Positions 17,439 through 26,536 of a stretch of DNA of 64,000 bases are shown here, in pieces. This DNA is from Streptomyces panaciradicis (lineage in GTDB: Bacteria > Actinomycetota > Actinomycetes > Streptomycetales > Streptomycetaceae). Location: positions 1 to 64,000 of the forward strand of contig NZ_JAMGBF010000001.1 of the NCBI RefSeq assembly GCF_023516615.1, read 5' to 3'. A program made the translations under genes and the position numbers. How positions within the stretch are numbered: the first letter of the stretch is position 1; each line of letters opens with the position of its first letter. Under the pieces are notes generated by a model. The model ran no database searches. It was not told where the DNA came from and worked only from the letters and a program-made list of their open reading frames with translations.

Positions 17439-17951
17439 TCACAGCCTCGCGCCCCTGAGCAGGGTGCCGAGCCGTTCCTTCGCGAGGCGGCGGAGTTCCT
17501 CTGCGGCCACCACCCGCTCGTCCTCCGGATCGTTCGCCAAACGTGACCGGATCGCTTCCAGGACGTGGTCCAGGGCCTCGCTCGGGGGAACGCCGTCCAG
17601 GCAGATCACGAACGCGTGTCCGAATTTCGACTCGTATGCGGCGTGGGCGGCGCCCATCGCCATGTGGGCGGCCGAGTACGCCCCGTCCGGCAGCGTCGGC
17701 AGCGCCTCCGCGGCCAGCGCCTCCGCCAGATCGCCCGGTGCCAGGTCGTACGCGGCCTCGTCCGACGCGGCCAGCAGGGACGCCAGGTCGGGATAGGGGC
17801 GGTGGGCCGAGACGCGGTCCGCCCAGCGGTGGCTGCGCAGGCAGTCCAGGAGGAGTTTGTGGACCTCCTCGACGGGGGCCGAGTTGAAGGCGCCGAGGAC
17901 AGCGGGCAGTGTCGGTATGGCCGGTCGGCCAGGAAGGTGTGTGGGCGTCAC
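17439..17951 (-). CDS. 2-oxo-4-hydroxy-4-carboxy-5-ureidoimidazoline (OHCU) decarboxylase
   Basis: A 170-residue protein of the UraD family, which converts OHCU to (S)-allantoin in urate breakdown. Recognisable blocks are LGAFNSAPVEEVHKLLLDCLRSHRWADRV near the N-terminus, the active-site-type HRPYPDLASLLAASD, and the C-terminal KFGHAFVICLDGVPPSEAL followed by LRRLAKERL. The family His is in SAHRPY. Start is GTG at 17951. No other urate gene is adjacent, so it may be an isolated paralog rather than part of the main uric acid cluster. Confidence 0.8.
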   Translation of the reverse strand: MTPTHLPGRPAIPTLPAVLGAFNSAPVEEVHKLLLDCLRSHRWADRVSAHRPYPDLASLLAASDEAAYDLAPGDLAEALAAEALPTLPDGAYSAAHMAMGAAHAAYESKFGHAFVICLDGVPPSEALDHVLEAIRSRLANDPEDERVVAAEELRRLAKERLGTLLRGARL

Positions 17952-18103
17952 GTGTGTTTCGACAGAGGAAGCTGTGAGGGATGTTGCGTCACGGTATCGA
18001 GGACGCTCGTGATGTGTCCGACGGATGCCCGAATTTCACCCTCAGGGGAGAGGTCCGGAACGCCTGGTGGACGCATACGGCCGTCCGAGGGTCTTAGGTT
18101 GGC

Positions 18104-19762
18104 GTGGTGAGTCAGCACAGGCGCCGGCGTCCGGCGAGGAATGTGAAGACGGGGATCGTGGTCGGTGCGGCCGTGGCCGTGACGGTCGGCGCGGGCGTGG
18201 GCCTGGGGCTGTGGGCCTCCGGGGGCGACGGCGGCGGGTCGGCGCAGGAGCAGGCGAGCTCCTCCAGCGGGACGTCGGACGGCACGGCGAGCGCCGGGCG
18301 CGGGGCCAGCCCGACGCCGAGCCCGACGCGGTCGTACCCCCTGTCGCAGGCGCCCCTCACCATTCCCGCCGTGCGTTCCCACACCGCCGCCCACGGGCCG
18401 GGCTGGCGTCCGGCACGCGGTGAGCGGGTGGTGATCGCCGACGCACGGCTCGCCGACGAGGGCCGTCTCATCGCCTCCGAGCTGGGGCTGACGTACGCCG
18501 GTGCGAAGAAGGACGTGAAGGCCGGGGACCTGCGGCTGGCGGTGAACGGCGGCGCGGGCGCGAACCCGGAGTCGTACACCATGACCGTGCGCGGCGGGAC
18601 GGTGAGCATCAGCGGGCCCACGGACGCGGGGGTCTTCTACGGCACCCGGACGCTGAAGCAGGAGGTGCACGGCGGGGGCACGGCGCCCGAGGGGGTCGTG
18701 AAGGACCAGCCGGCCAAGCCTGTGCGCGGGTTCATGCTCGACATAGCCCGCAAGAACTTCACCGCCGGATGGATCGAGGACCGGGTCCGGGAGCTGGGCG
18801 ACCTGAAGTTCAACGAGCTCGGGCTGCACTTCTCCGACGACCAGGGCTTCCGTATCGCGTCCGACACCCACCCCGAGGTCGTCTCGCAGCAGCATCTGAC
18901 CAAGGCCGAGGTCAAGCGGATCGTCGCGCTCGCGCAGAGCCGGCACATCACCGTCGTCCCCGAGATCGACTCGCCCGGCCATCTGGGTGCCGTCATCGCC
19001 GCCCACCCCGACCTGCAGCTGCGCAACGTGAGCGGGGTCGCGACGCGCGGGGCCGTCGACATCTCCAAGCCGGCCGCCGCCAAGATCGTCGACGACCTGC
19101 TGAACGAGTACGCCGGCCTCTTCCCGGGCGGGCAGTGGAACCTGGGCGGCGACGAGTACCAGGCGCTGGTGGTGGCGAACCCGCAGGCCTCCTATCCGCA
19201 GCTGGCCGCGGCGGCGCGGCAGAAGTACGGGTCCGGCGGGACCGTCTCCGACCTGACGACCGGGTGGCTCAACGACCGCGCCGCCACCGTGCGGGCCCAC
19301 GGCAGGACCATGCGGGCCTGGAACGACGGCTTCCTCGCCGCCAGCTCGGTGCAGCCCGCCAAGGACCTGCGGGTCGGGTACTGGACCGGCAAGGAGTACG
19401 GCGCGCGGCAGCCGGTGGCCTATCTGGCCGCGGGGCGCAAGCTCGTCAACTACAACGACGAGTTCCTCTACTACGTCCTCGGGCAGCCCAACAACTTCGT
19501 CTACCCGACCGGGCAGCGGATCTACGAGCAGTGGACGCCGCTGGTCGTCCGGGGCACGGTGTCCGTGCCGGCCCGGTACGACGCGCAGATCCTCGGCGGC
19601 AGCTTCGCCGTGTGGTGCGACCTGTCGGGCTCGCAGACCGAAGGCCAGGTCGCGGCCGGGATCCGGATGCCGCTGCGGGCCACCGTGCAGAAGCTGTGGG
19701 ACCCGCGCCGGCCCGCGCTGTCCTGGGCGCAGTTCAAGGCGCTCGCCGGCCGGCTGGGCTGA
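18104..19762 (+). CDS. Secreted beta-N-acetylhexosaminidase (GH20)
   Basis: Glycoside hydrolase family 20 enzyme (552 aa) releasing terminal GlcNAc or GalNAc from chitin, peptidoglycan or glycan fragments outside the cell. The N-terminus has an Arg-rich stretch and a hydrophobic helix (GIVVGAAVAVTVGAGVGLGLW) then a Ser/Thr linker, so it is secreted or membrane-tethered. An N-terminal GH20b domain ends near DAGVFYGTRTLKQ. The TIM barrel opens with VRGFMLDIARK, and the catalytic Asp-Glu pair is D350-E351 in NLGGDEYQ. GTG codons at 18104 and 18107 are both possible starts. Confidence 0.93.
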   Translation: MVSQHRRRRPARNVKTGIVVGAAVAVTVGAGVGLGLWASGGDGGGSAQEQASSSSGTSDGTASAGRGASPTPSPTRSYPLSQAPLTIPAVRSHTAAHGPGWRPARGERVVIADARLADEGRLIASELGLTYAGAKKDVKAGDLRLAVNGGAGANPESYTMTVRGGTVSISGPTDAGVFYGTRTLKQEVHGGGTAPEGVVKDQPAKPVRGFMLDIARKNFTAGWIEDRVRELGDLKFNELGLHFSDDQGFRIASDTHPEVVSQQHLTKAEVKRIVALAQSRHITVVPEIDSPGHLGAVIAAHPDLQLRNVSGVATRGAVDISKPAAAKIVDDLLNEYAGLFPGGQWNLGGDEYQALVVANPQASYPQLAAAARQKYGSGGTVSDLTTGWLNDRAATVRAHGRTMRAWNDGFLAASSVQPAKDLRVGYWTGKEYGARQPVAYLAAGRKLVNYNDEFLYYVLGQPNNFVYPTGQRIYEQWTPLVVRGTVSVPARYDAQILGGSFAVWCDLSGSQTEGQVAAGIRMPLRATVQKLWDPRRPALSWAQFKALAGRLG

Positions 19763-19763
19763 T

Positions 19764-19786
19764 CGCCGGCCCACGGCGGCCTTTTT
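19764..19786 (+). terminator. Terminator after the GH20 gene
   Basis: A short stem (CGCCG at 19764-19768, CGGCG at 19774-19778) is followed by GCC and a run of five T residues, just after the stop codon. It is a modest intrinsic terminator. Confidence 0.5.
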
Positions 19787-19865
19787 GTCCCATACGGCTG
19801 CGAACGGCCGTACGACTGTGGTGTATTCGGCGCGAGCCGAAGCCGAGATGTCGTGGGGGCGGGAC

Positions 19866-20369
19866 ATGGGCTACTGGGGGTACTACGTCGTGGGGCGCGG
19901 CGAGCGGCCGCTCGCCGGGTTCGACGCGCTGGCCGGCGTCCGGCAGCGCATGGAGCTGCGGGCCGAGGCGCCCGGCGGCTGGCAGGTCTGGGAGTGCCCG
20001 GGCGGGGACGTCGAGGTGGGGAACATGAACGTCCTCGCCGCGCAGACCGGCGCCCCCGCCCTGTTCGGGTACGTCATGAACAGCGACTGCGTGGTCGTCG
20101 AGGCGGCCGCGCCCGAGAGCGGGGCGTGGACGACGTGTCTGGCCCGGTCCGCCATGGCCGGATACCTCGGCGGGCAGGAGGGGCTCACGCTGGAGGACTA
20201 CTTCCTGGACCCGCGTGACGCTGCGGAGCGGGCCGTCGCCTGGGCCGCGGAGGCGGGCCGCGACGCCGACGCCGCGGCGCTGGCCGAGGTGCTCACCGCC
20301 GACCCCGAGCCCTTGGCCGAAAATCTCTTCTTCCGCTTGCTCGACCGGCTCGGCGTGGTGCCGCTGTGA
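19866..20369 (+). CDS. Uncharacterised Streptomyces protein
   Basis: A 167-residue acidic soluble protein starting MGYWGYYVVGRGERPLAGFDAL. I recognise no enzymatic motif. The middle (WECPGGDVEVGNMNVLAAQTGAPAL, then VMNSDCVVVEAAAPESG) suggests a mixed alpha/beta fold and the C-terminus is helical. The ATG at 19866 was preferred because GGGGGCGGGAC precedes it. An upstream ATG at 19785 would add 27 residues with low coding character. It lies in a run of small uncharacterised proteins and could be a regulatory or immunity-type protein; nothing further can be supported. Confidence 0.65.
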   Translation: MGYWGYYVVGRGERPLAGFDALAGVRQRMELRAEAPGGWQVWECPGGDVEVGNMNVLAAQTGAPALFGYVMNSDCVVVEAAAPESGAWTTCLARSAMAGYLGGQEGLTLEDYFLDPRDAAERAVAWAAEAGRDADAAALAEVLTADPEPLAENLFFRLLDRLGVVPL

Positions 20370-20475
20370 CACTCCCGAGCCGTCGCACGCAGTAAGGGGA
20401 AGTGCGGGCTCCGTTAAGGAAGGGGCCCGGTGAAGCCGTGCGAGACCTGCAGGGGGCCCGCAGAGGGAGGCGTGG

Positions 20476-21042
20476 ATGAGCCTGGTGGAGTTGATCGCTC
20501 AGGCGGACGAGCGCGGACTGGCCGCCAGTGGGTTGGCTTGTTTGGACCGGTGCGTGCCGCTGCTGGGCGGCGACGACGAGGTGCTGCGCCCGCTGTGGGC
20601 GAGCCTTTCGGACGCCGGGGACGCCGCCGACTGGGGTGAGCTGCTGGAACAGGTGCGCGGCAAGCTCGCGGGGGCCGAGGAGTACGCCGGCTCCCCGGAG
20701 GACGAGGCGGCGCTGCTGGCCCGCCGGATGCTGGCCGCCGCGCCGGTCGACCCGTCGGCCGCGGAGGTGCGGGTGTGGGCCGACGCGTGTTCCGTCGCCG
20801 CGCTGCAGATACACCGGCTGCTCGATTCGATGGAGGACGAGCAGGACTCCGTCGACGCCCGGCGTGAAGGGCGTACCGAGGGCATGTCGCCGCTGGTCGC
20901 CGCCGAGCTGCGGCGGCAGGTGACCGTGCTCGAGGTCCTCGCCGGGCACGGCGCGGCCGGGCTGCGGCGGGCGCTGGAGGTGTCCGTCGAGGGGCGGCGG
21001 GTGCTGCGGGCGGTCGTGTCGCGGCGGGCGCGCCAGCGGTAG
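20476..21042 (+). CDS. Uncharacterised helical protein
   Basis: A 188-residue, mostly alpha-helical, acidic protein (MSLVELIAQADERGLAASG, later VWADACSVAALQIHRLLDSMEDEQ). No known motif. The start is supported by AGGGAGG 7 nt upstream. It is 107 nt after the previous small gene on the same strand and converges with a DUF1877 gene. It may share a transcript with the gene at 19866. Confidence 0.65.
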   Translation: MSLVELIAQADERGLAASGLACLDRCVPLLGGDDEVLRPLWASLSDAGDAADWGELLEQVRGKLAGAEEYAGSPEDEAALLARRMLAAAPVDPSAAEVRVWADACSVAALQIHRLLDSMEDEQDSVDARREGRTEGMSPLVAAELRRQVTVLEVLAGHGAAGLRRALEVSVEGRRVLRAVVSRRARQR

Positions 21043-21049
21043 CGCCGGG

Positions 21050-21511
21050 TCAGCGCAGCAGGCACTTCACCACCGCGTCGCCGTACGCCGCGGTCCGGCT
21101 GTAGAACGCCGTCAGGTCGCGGTGCGTCGCGGCGAAGACCGTGTGGAGTTCGTCCTCCAGGTCGCCGTCGAGGTGCTCCGGCAGGAGTTCCTCGCGGGCG
21201 GGCTGCCACAGCTCCTCGAAGTCGGCCGAGGCCAGGAACGCGGCGACCCGGCCCACCTGGGCGGCCGTCAGCATGAGGAACGGGGGGTTGTCGGGGACGG
21301 GGTGGTTCACCGGTCTGCCGCCCAGGACCACCGGGGCGCCGGCGTAGAGGAGGTCGTGGTCCAGATAGCTCCTGTCCAGCACCTCCTCCCGGTGCCGGCC
21401 GATGCGTTCGCGTACGGCGTTCCAGTCGTTCTCGAACAGCCGTCGCATCCAGTTCGCGCTGTTGCGCAGTGCCGGGGGCGGCACCGCACGCAGATGGAAG
21501 TACATGCTCAT
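21050..21511 (-). CDS. DUF1877 family protein
   Basis: A 153-residue protein of the YfbM-like DUF1877 family. It opens with MSMYFHLRAVPP and carries the family-type LDHDLLYAGAPVVLGGRPV, then LMLTAAQVGRVAAFL and a helical C-terminus. Function unknown across the family; small soluble cytoplasmic protein. A second ATG two codons downstream is an alternative start. Confidence 0.8.
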   Translation of the reverse strand: MSMYFHLRAVPPPALRNSANWMRRLFENDWNAVRERIGRHREEVLDRSYLDHDLLYAGAPVVLGGRPVNHPVPDNPPFLMLTAAQVGRVAAFLASADFEELWQPAREELLPEHLDGDLEDELHTVFAATHRDLTAFYSRTAAYGDAVVKCLLR

Positions 21512-21678
21512 CAGTCAGTGGAGCGCACGCGGCCGCCCAGACGTCACTCCCGGACAAACCTCCCAGGTGGGGGAGGTGTGTGGCCGTTGTGCGGCGGAGC
21601 TGCGGCGGTCCTGCGCCGGTCTCGCGGGGTCCTGCGATGCGCAGTGACGCAGGACACGTCCTGCCCGCTCCTGTGTAT

Positions 21679-22074
21679 GTGACTACCTTCCAGGAGACCA
21701 GGCCGAACGCGGCGACGAAGCCCGTCCGGTGGGCGGCGGACGCCGTGGCGGCGATGCGGGAGGGGGCGCGGCTGCGCCTCGACTACTCGGCACAGAGCCT
21801 GTGGCGCGTCGACCGGATGATTGAGGAGATACGCCGGGAGGGCCCGCCGTACGCCGCCGTGGAGAAGGCGCTGCGCGGCTTCGGGGCCTACGCCGGCGAG
21901 GTCGTCGTCCGGGAGGCCGGCGCCGAGTGGTGGGCGAGCGGCGGCGATCACTGGATCCGGACCCCGGACGGCCGGTTCTGGGACCCCATCGACGAGGCGC
22001 GGCGCTGCTTCCACGGCGACGGGTCACTGCGGTTGCTGTGCCGGGAGGCGACGGCGGCAAAATCGCCGCAATAA
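21679..22074 (+). CDS. Uncharacterised protein, paralog of the 26056 gene
   Basis: A protein of about 131 residues sharing a core with the product encoded at 26056-26487: (L)RLDYSAQSLWRVDRMIEEIRREG against LPLDYSERSLRVVDFMVDGLRKG, then GAYAGEVVVREAGAEW against GAYAGEVLVRRAGAVW, and TPDGRFWDPI against MPDGRVWNPL. The family is unnamed to me; a cytoplasmic alpha/beta fold is likely. The GTG at 21679 makes its length match the paralog. An ATG at 21637 is an alternative. The ribosome binding site is weak for both. Confidence 0.65.
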   Translation: MTTFQETRPNAATKPVRWAADAVAAMREGARLRLDYSAQSLWRVDRMIEEIRREGPPYAAVEKALRGFGAYAGEVVVREAGAEWWASGGDHWIRTPDGRFWDPIDEARRCFHGDGSLRLLCREATAAKSPQ

Positions 22075-22114
22075 GAGACGCGAGCGTTCCCAAAGCGGTG
22101 TGGCGCGGAGCACG

Positions 22115-23596
22115 ATGGGGGACATGGCTGACAACCGCCGTTGGTGGGCGCTGGTCGTCATCGCGCTCGCCCAGTTGATGGTCGTCCTCGACATGACCAT
22201 CGTGAACATCGCGCTGCCGTCCGCCCAGGCCGACCTCGGCATGTCGGACGGCAACCGGCAATGGGTCATCACCGCCTACACCCTGGCCTTCGGCGGGCTG
22301 CTGCTGCTCGGCGGCCGCGTCGCCGACCTGGTCGGCCGCCGCACCACCTTCGTGGTCGGGCTGCTCGGCTTCGCGGCCGCCTCCGCGCTCGGCGGGGCCG
22401 CCGCCGGCCAGGGGATGCTGTTCGGGGCCCGGGCGCTGCAGGGCGTGTTCGCCGCGCTGCTCGCGCCGTCCGCCCTGTCGCTGCTGGCGACGACCTTCAC
22501 CGACCCCAAGGACCGGGGCAAGGCCTTCGGCATCTTCGGCGCGATCATCGGCGCCGGTGCCGCGGTCGGACTGCTCGCGGGCGGCTTCCTCACCCAGTAC
22601 CTGAACTGGCGCTGGTGCCTGTACGTCAACATCCCCATCGCCCTGGTCGCCTTCTTCGGCGCGCTGGCCCTGCTGGCCCCGGGCGAACGCCACCCCGACG
22701 CCCGGCTGGACGTGCCCGGCGCGCTGCTCGGCTCGGCCGGGATGCTCTCGCTCGTCTACGGCTTCTCCGAGGCGGAGTCCAGGAGCTGGGGCGACGCTCT
22801 GGTCGTCGCGCTGCTCGCGGCCGGGGTCGTGCTACTCGCCGTGTTCGGGTGGTGGCAGACACGGGCCCGGGTGCCCCTGCTGCCGATGTCGGTGGTGCGC
22901 GACCGGCAGCGGATCGGCGCCTTCCTGACCGTGCTGCTCACCACGATCGGCATGTTCGGCGTCTTCCTGTTCCTGACGTACTACATGCAGGGCGTCCTCG
23001 GGTACTCGCCGGTCAAGACCGGTCTCGCCTACCTGCCCATCACCGTCGGCATGATCACCGGCTCCACCCAGGTCGCGGCCCGGCTGCTGAACCGGGTCCC
23101 GCCGCGCACGCTGATGGTCCCGGGGCTGCTGCTGGCGGCCGGCGCGCTGGCGATCATCGCGCAGGTGGGCACCGAGCCGGCGTACGCCTCGCACGTGCTG
23201 CCCGCGATGCTGATGCTCGGCCTCGGCATGGGCACGGCCATGATGACGTCCGTGTCGCTGGCCACCGGCAGTGTCGCCCCGCGCGACTCCGGCGCCGCCT
23301 CGGCGACCTTCAACACCGCCCAGCAGGTGGGCGGTTCGATCGGTACGGCGCTGCTGAACACGATCGCCGCGAGCGTGACCGCCCGCTATCTCACGGCGCA
23401 CGCGGGGCCGGGGGCGAACCGGCGGGCGCTGCAGGCGGAGGCGACCGTGCACGGCTTCAACGTCGCCACCTGGTGGGCCATGGCAGCGCTGCTGCTGGCC
23501 GCGCTGATCGCCGGAGTCGTCGTGAACGCGGAGCGGGCGCCCACCCTGCAGAGTGCGCAGGAGCGGACGCCCGAACCGGTGGACACGGCTACTTGA
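22115..23596 (+). CDS. MFS drug transporter, DHA2 (EmrB/QacA) type, 14 helices
   Basis: Proton-coupled multidrug efflux protein (493 aa). The DHA2 opening VVIALAQLMVVLDMTIVNIALPSAQADLG contains the motif-D1-like Asp in helix 1. Motif A is GGRVADLVGRR and motif C is GAIIGAGAAVGLLAGGFL. About 14 hydrophobic helices can be counted. ATG at 22115 (GGAG 4 nt upstream) and at 22124 are both possible starts. The last 8 nt overlap tail to tail with the amidase gene on the other strand. No regulator is adjacent. Confidence 0.9.
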   Translation: MGDMADNRRWWALVVIALAQLMVVLDMTIVNIALPSAQADLGMSDGNRQWVITAYTLAFGGLLLLGGRVADLVGRRTTFVVGLLGFAAASALGGAAAGQGMLFGARALQGVFAALLAPSALSLLATTFTDPKDRGKAFGIFGAIIGAGAAVGLLAGGFLTQYLNWRWCLYVNIPIALVAFFGALALLAPGERHPDARLDVPGALLGSAGMLSLVYGFSEAESRSWGDALVVALLAAGVVLLAVFGWWQTRARVPLLPMSVVRDRQRIGAFLTVLLTTIGMFGVFLFLTYYMQGVLGYSPVKTGLAYLPITVGMITGSTQVAARLLNRVPPRTLMVPGLLLAAGALAIIAQVGTEPAYASHVLPAMLMLGLGMGTAMMTSVSLATGSVAPRDSGAASATFNTAQQVGGSIGTALLNTIAASVTARYLTAHAGPGANRRALQAEATVHGFNVATWWAMAALLLAALIAGVVVNAERAPTLQSAQERTPEPVDTAT

Positions 23597-25799
23597 CGTA
23601 GACCAGGCCGTCCGTCGTGACCGTCGGGCGGCCGCTGGTGCCGACCACCACGATCTTCACGGTGTGCTGGGCGCTCGACGACCAGGTCTTCGTCCAGATC
23701 GCCTGGCGGTACAGGGTGGTCGACGACTTCAGGTCGACCGTGCTGACCTTCACGCCGTCGACGTACACGTACGCCTGCCCGGAGCTCGACGCCCGGGAGA
23801 CCACCCAGGACGCCGAGCGGCCGGTGAACGTCCAGCTCAGGCTCGCGCCCTTGGAACCGCTGGAGTACGACTTGCCGCCCAGGTAGCTGGTCGAGGAACG
23901 GGCCGTCCAGCTGCCGGACTTGGTGGCCGAGGTCTCCTGGAGGATCACCGGAGTGTAGGAGGGAGAGGAGGTGCGGGTGTTGCCCGCGTAGTCGTACGCC
24001 TTCATCGACCAGGTGGACGCGGTGCCGGACTTGGCGGTGCGGCTGGAGCCGGTCGTGGTCGGCCCGAAGGTGGCCGTCGTCGGGGAGAGCAGGCTCACCG
24101 ACTTCAGGGCCTGGCCGTCGGTGGCCTTCCAGCCGAGGGTGACCGGGACGGCGGTGGTGTTCACCGTGCCGGTGCGCAGGGAGATCTTCGGCGTGGTGGT
24201 GAAGGACGGCGCGGTGGTGTCGGTGGCGAAGTTCAGCGCGCCGGTCGTCACCGTCTTCCCGGACTGGTGCACGGCCCGTACGGCGACGGTGTGGGTGCCG
24301 GAGGCGAGGGTGGCGGCCGCCGAGCCGGCCGTGCCGGAGGCGGTGGCGGCGACCTTGCCGTCCACCAGCAGCTCGAACCGCGAGATCAGCGAACCGGGCG
24401 TGGCCGTCGACCACTTCACGGTGATCGCGCCCTTGGTGTAGTACGTCGAGCCCGACAGGCCCGCGCCGGAGACCGAGGTGACCTTCAGGCCCTGCACCGG
24501 TCCCGCCGCCCAGGCGCGGACGGTCGGCAGCTGGGCGTACAGGGAGCTGCCGGGGCACTGGGTGTTGTATCCGTCGCGGTGACCGGAGACCCGGTTGAAG
24601 GTGTACGAGGTGCCCGCGGTGAAGCCGGCACCGGAGTAGTTCGTCTGGGTCGCGCCCGCCTTCAGCTGCACGGTCGTCGCCGGGTCGGCGTGGTACTGGC
24701 CGAGCTTCCAGGCCGCGACACGGGCGATCGAGGCCAGGGCCGCGTTCGAGGCGCCGGTGGTCGTGTAGTCACCGAGGACGGCGATGCCGGCCGCCTCGCG
24801 GTTCCAGCCGTAGGTGTGCGCGCCGAGCACCGGCAGGTCCACGCCGCCCTTGCGCCCCTCGAAGACCGTGCCGCACTTGTCGACCAGGAAGTTGTAGCCG
24901 ATGTCGTTCCAGCCGTTGGTCTGCGTGTGATACGCGTAGATGCCGCGCACGATGGCCGCCGAGTCGGCGCACGAGTAGTCGTTCGTGCCGTCGGTGTGGT
25001 GCACGAACACGGCCTTCACGTCGGCGTTGTACTCCGACGGCTGCGGGCTGAGCGACTCGTCGGCGCCCCAGCCGGCCCGCGAGACGATCGGCGGCTCGGG
25101 CACGGTCGACGGGGGAGCGGTGGGCGTCGTGGCCGACGGACTGGCGGAGACCGAGGCGGAGGCGGAGTCGCTCGGGGACGCGGAATCGGTCGGTGAGGCA
25201 CTGTCGGTCGGTGAGGCGGTGTCCGTCGGCGACGCGGTGTCCGTCGGTGACGTGCTGTCGGTCGGGCTCGCCTCCGCCACGTACGCGGCCGGCTCGGCCC
25301 GCTGCTCGGCGGCCGTCGCCACCCCCGGGTCGACCAGGCTGACCCGCAGGTCCCTGGGCAGGGCCGGGCTCGCGGTGCCGTCCTTGCGGACGACCCGGAC
25401 CTGCACGCCGTCGGACGGACCGACCCACAGCGGCTCGGAGGCGCCGCGCGCGGCGGCCCGCGCCCGCGGGTCCTCCAGCGGGTCCACGTCCGCCTCCAGG
25501 TCCCGCCAGCCGGTCCACTCGCCGGTCTCCACGCTGTGCGTGCGCACCTGGGCCGCCCCGCGCAGCCGCGCGCCCGCGCCCTGCCAGGAGACGCCGAGCA
25601 TCGAGAACGGCTTCGTGCCGGTCCGCGGCAGCTCGCGCCCGCCGTCCGCGCCGCCGCGCAGCGCGAGGTCGTAGACCCGCACCGGCCGCTTGGCCTGTCC
25701 GATCCCGCCGCCGGAGGACGGGCTGGCGACGGCGTACGTCACCACGCCCGCCCCGCCCAGCACCACGGCCCCGAGCGTCAGCCAGGCCCGTCGCCGCAT
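23589..25799 (-). CDS. Secreted N-acetylmuramoyl-L-alanine amidase / peptidoglycan recognition protein
   Basis: A 736-residue exported cell-wall hydrolase. The N-terminal signal (MRRRAWLTLGAVVLGGAGVV) is followed by about 130 residues of folded region, a Ser-Pro-Thr-Asp repeat linker, then a PGRP/Amidase_2 domain opening VSRAGWGADES. The zinc ligands are the His of VFVHHTDGT, the His of VSGHRDGYNTQCPG and the Cys of the same block. The C-terminal 330 residues form beta-rich modules with Ig-like segments (ITVKWSTATPGSLISRFELLV, PVTLGWKATDG) and a final NPCBM-like or carbohydrate-binding-like module. The ATG at 25799 starts the signal cleanly. Confidence 0.9.
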   Translation of the reverse strand: MRRRAWLTLGAVVLGGAGVVTYAVASPSSGGGIGQAKRPVRVYDLALRGGADGGRELPRTGTKPFSMLGVSWQGAGARLRGAAQVRTHSVETGEWTGWRDLEADVDPLEDPRARAAARGASEPLWVGPSDGVQVRVVRKDGTASPALPRDLRVSLVDPGVATAAEQRAEPAAYVAEASPTDSTSPTDTASPTDTASPTDSASPTDSASPSDSASASVSASPSATTPTAPPSTVPEPPIVSRAGWGADESLSPQPSEYNADVKAVFVHHTDGTNDYSCADSAAIVRGIYAYHTQTNGWNDIGYNFLVDKCGTVFEGRKGGVDLPVLGAHTYGWNREAAGIAVLGDYTTTGASNAALASIARVAAWKLGQYHADPATTVQLKAGATQTNYSGAGFTAGTSYTFNRVSGHRDGYNTQCPGSSLYAQLPTVRAWAAGPVQGLKVTSVSGAGLSGSTYYTKGAITVKWSTATPGSLISRFELLVDGKVAATASGTAGSAAATLASGTHTVAVRAVHQSGKTVTTGALNFATDTTAPSFTTTPKISLRTGTVNTTAVPVTLGWKATDGQALKSVSLLSPTTATFGPTTTGSSRTAKSGTASTWSMKAYDYAGNTRTSSPSYTPVILQETSATKSGSWTARSSTSYLGGKSYSSGSKGASLSWTFTGRSASWVVSRASSSGQAYVYVDGVKVSTVDLKSSTTLYRQAIWTKTWSSSAQHTVKIVVVGTSGRPTVTTDGLVYVK
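25186..25275 (-). repeat. 18-bp coding repeats (SPTDSA units)
   Basis: About five degenerate copies of an 18-bp unit encode SPTD(S/T)A in the amidase linker. This is a flexible, probably glycosylated or wall-spanning linker. The repeats are imperfect, contiguous and in frame, so they are protein-level repeats, not a spacer array. Confidence 0.8.
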
Positions 25800-26055
25800 G
25801 CTCAGCGGTCTGTAGGCACGCGCATTACGAGGACTCAACTACCCCACCCCTAGAGAAGGTTCACGGCTGTCGCGCCTGCCACCGCAGACGGACACTGACC
25901 CAGCGCGGGGCTCTGGCCAAACATCACCCAGTGAAAAGGTTGTACGTGCCCGCGATTTTTTTGTGTGGCGATCGACACCCCCGAACCGCGTGATGTTCCC
26001 GGCGCCCCGGCCGCTGGATGAGCCGGGAGCGTCGATCTGGAGGGGGAACCGGCTC

Positions 26056-26487
26056 ATGGCGGAAGACCGCGCGGGCGAACCGCGCGCCGAGGAGATGCGG
26101 GCCCGAGCGGCCGCCTTCGTCGCCCACGTCACCGCGCGCAACCGGCTGCCGCTGGACTACTCCGAGCGCAGCCTGCGGGTCGTCGACTTCATGGTCGACG
26201 GCCTGCGCAAGGGCGGCGCCGACCCGGACCGGGCCCGGGGCACGCTGGTCGCCCTCGGCGCCTACGCCGGCGAGGTGCTCGTCCGGCGCGCCGGCGCGGT
26301 CTGGGTGAACTGCGACGCCTCCCAGCGGACCTGCTTCGGCCAGCCGGTGGCGGTGCGCATGCCGGACGGGCGGGTCTGGAACCCGCTCGGCAAGGTCCGC
26401 AACCGCTTCGAGACGGGCGCCCCCGAGGAATCGCTCCAGCTCTTCTACCTGAGACTGCACGGCCGTGCGCGGCGGGTCGCCGCCTGA
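26056..26487 (+). CDS. Uncharacterised protein, paralog of the 21679 gene
   Basis: A 143-residue soluble protein with the same core as the product of 21679-22074 (LDYS...RVVDFMVDGL, GAYAGEVLVRRAGAVW, MPDGRVWNPLGKV). The ATG at 26056 follows GGAGGGGGAACC. It carries an extra segment with Cys in CDASQRTCFG. Function unknown. It is divergent from the amidase and is followed after 162 nt by the first ECF sigma gene. Confidence 0.7.
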   Translation: MAEDRAGEPRAEEMRARAAAFVAHVTARNRLPLDYSERSLRVVDFMVDGLRKGGADPDRARGTLVALGAYAGEVLVRRAGAVWVNCDASQRTCFGQPVAVRMPDGRVWNPLGKVRNRFETGAPEESLQLFYLRLHGRARRVAA

Positions 26488-26536
26488 CCGCCGAGCCCGC
26501 GCCCGGGTCCGACACGCCCGGGACGACCGATCTGCT

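Noticed and set aside
17948-19867. A 639-codon leftward open frame
   Set aside because: It is antisense to the GH20 gene, which has intact catalytic motifs; the composition is typical of shadows.
25186-25275. Short regular repeats resembling an array
   Set aside because: 18-bp, in-frame and without spacers, encoding SPTDSA. It is a protein linker, not CRISPR.
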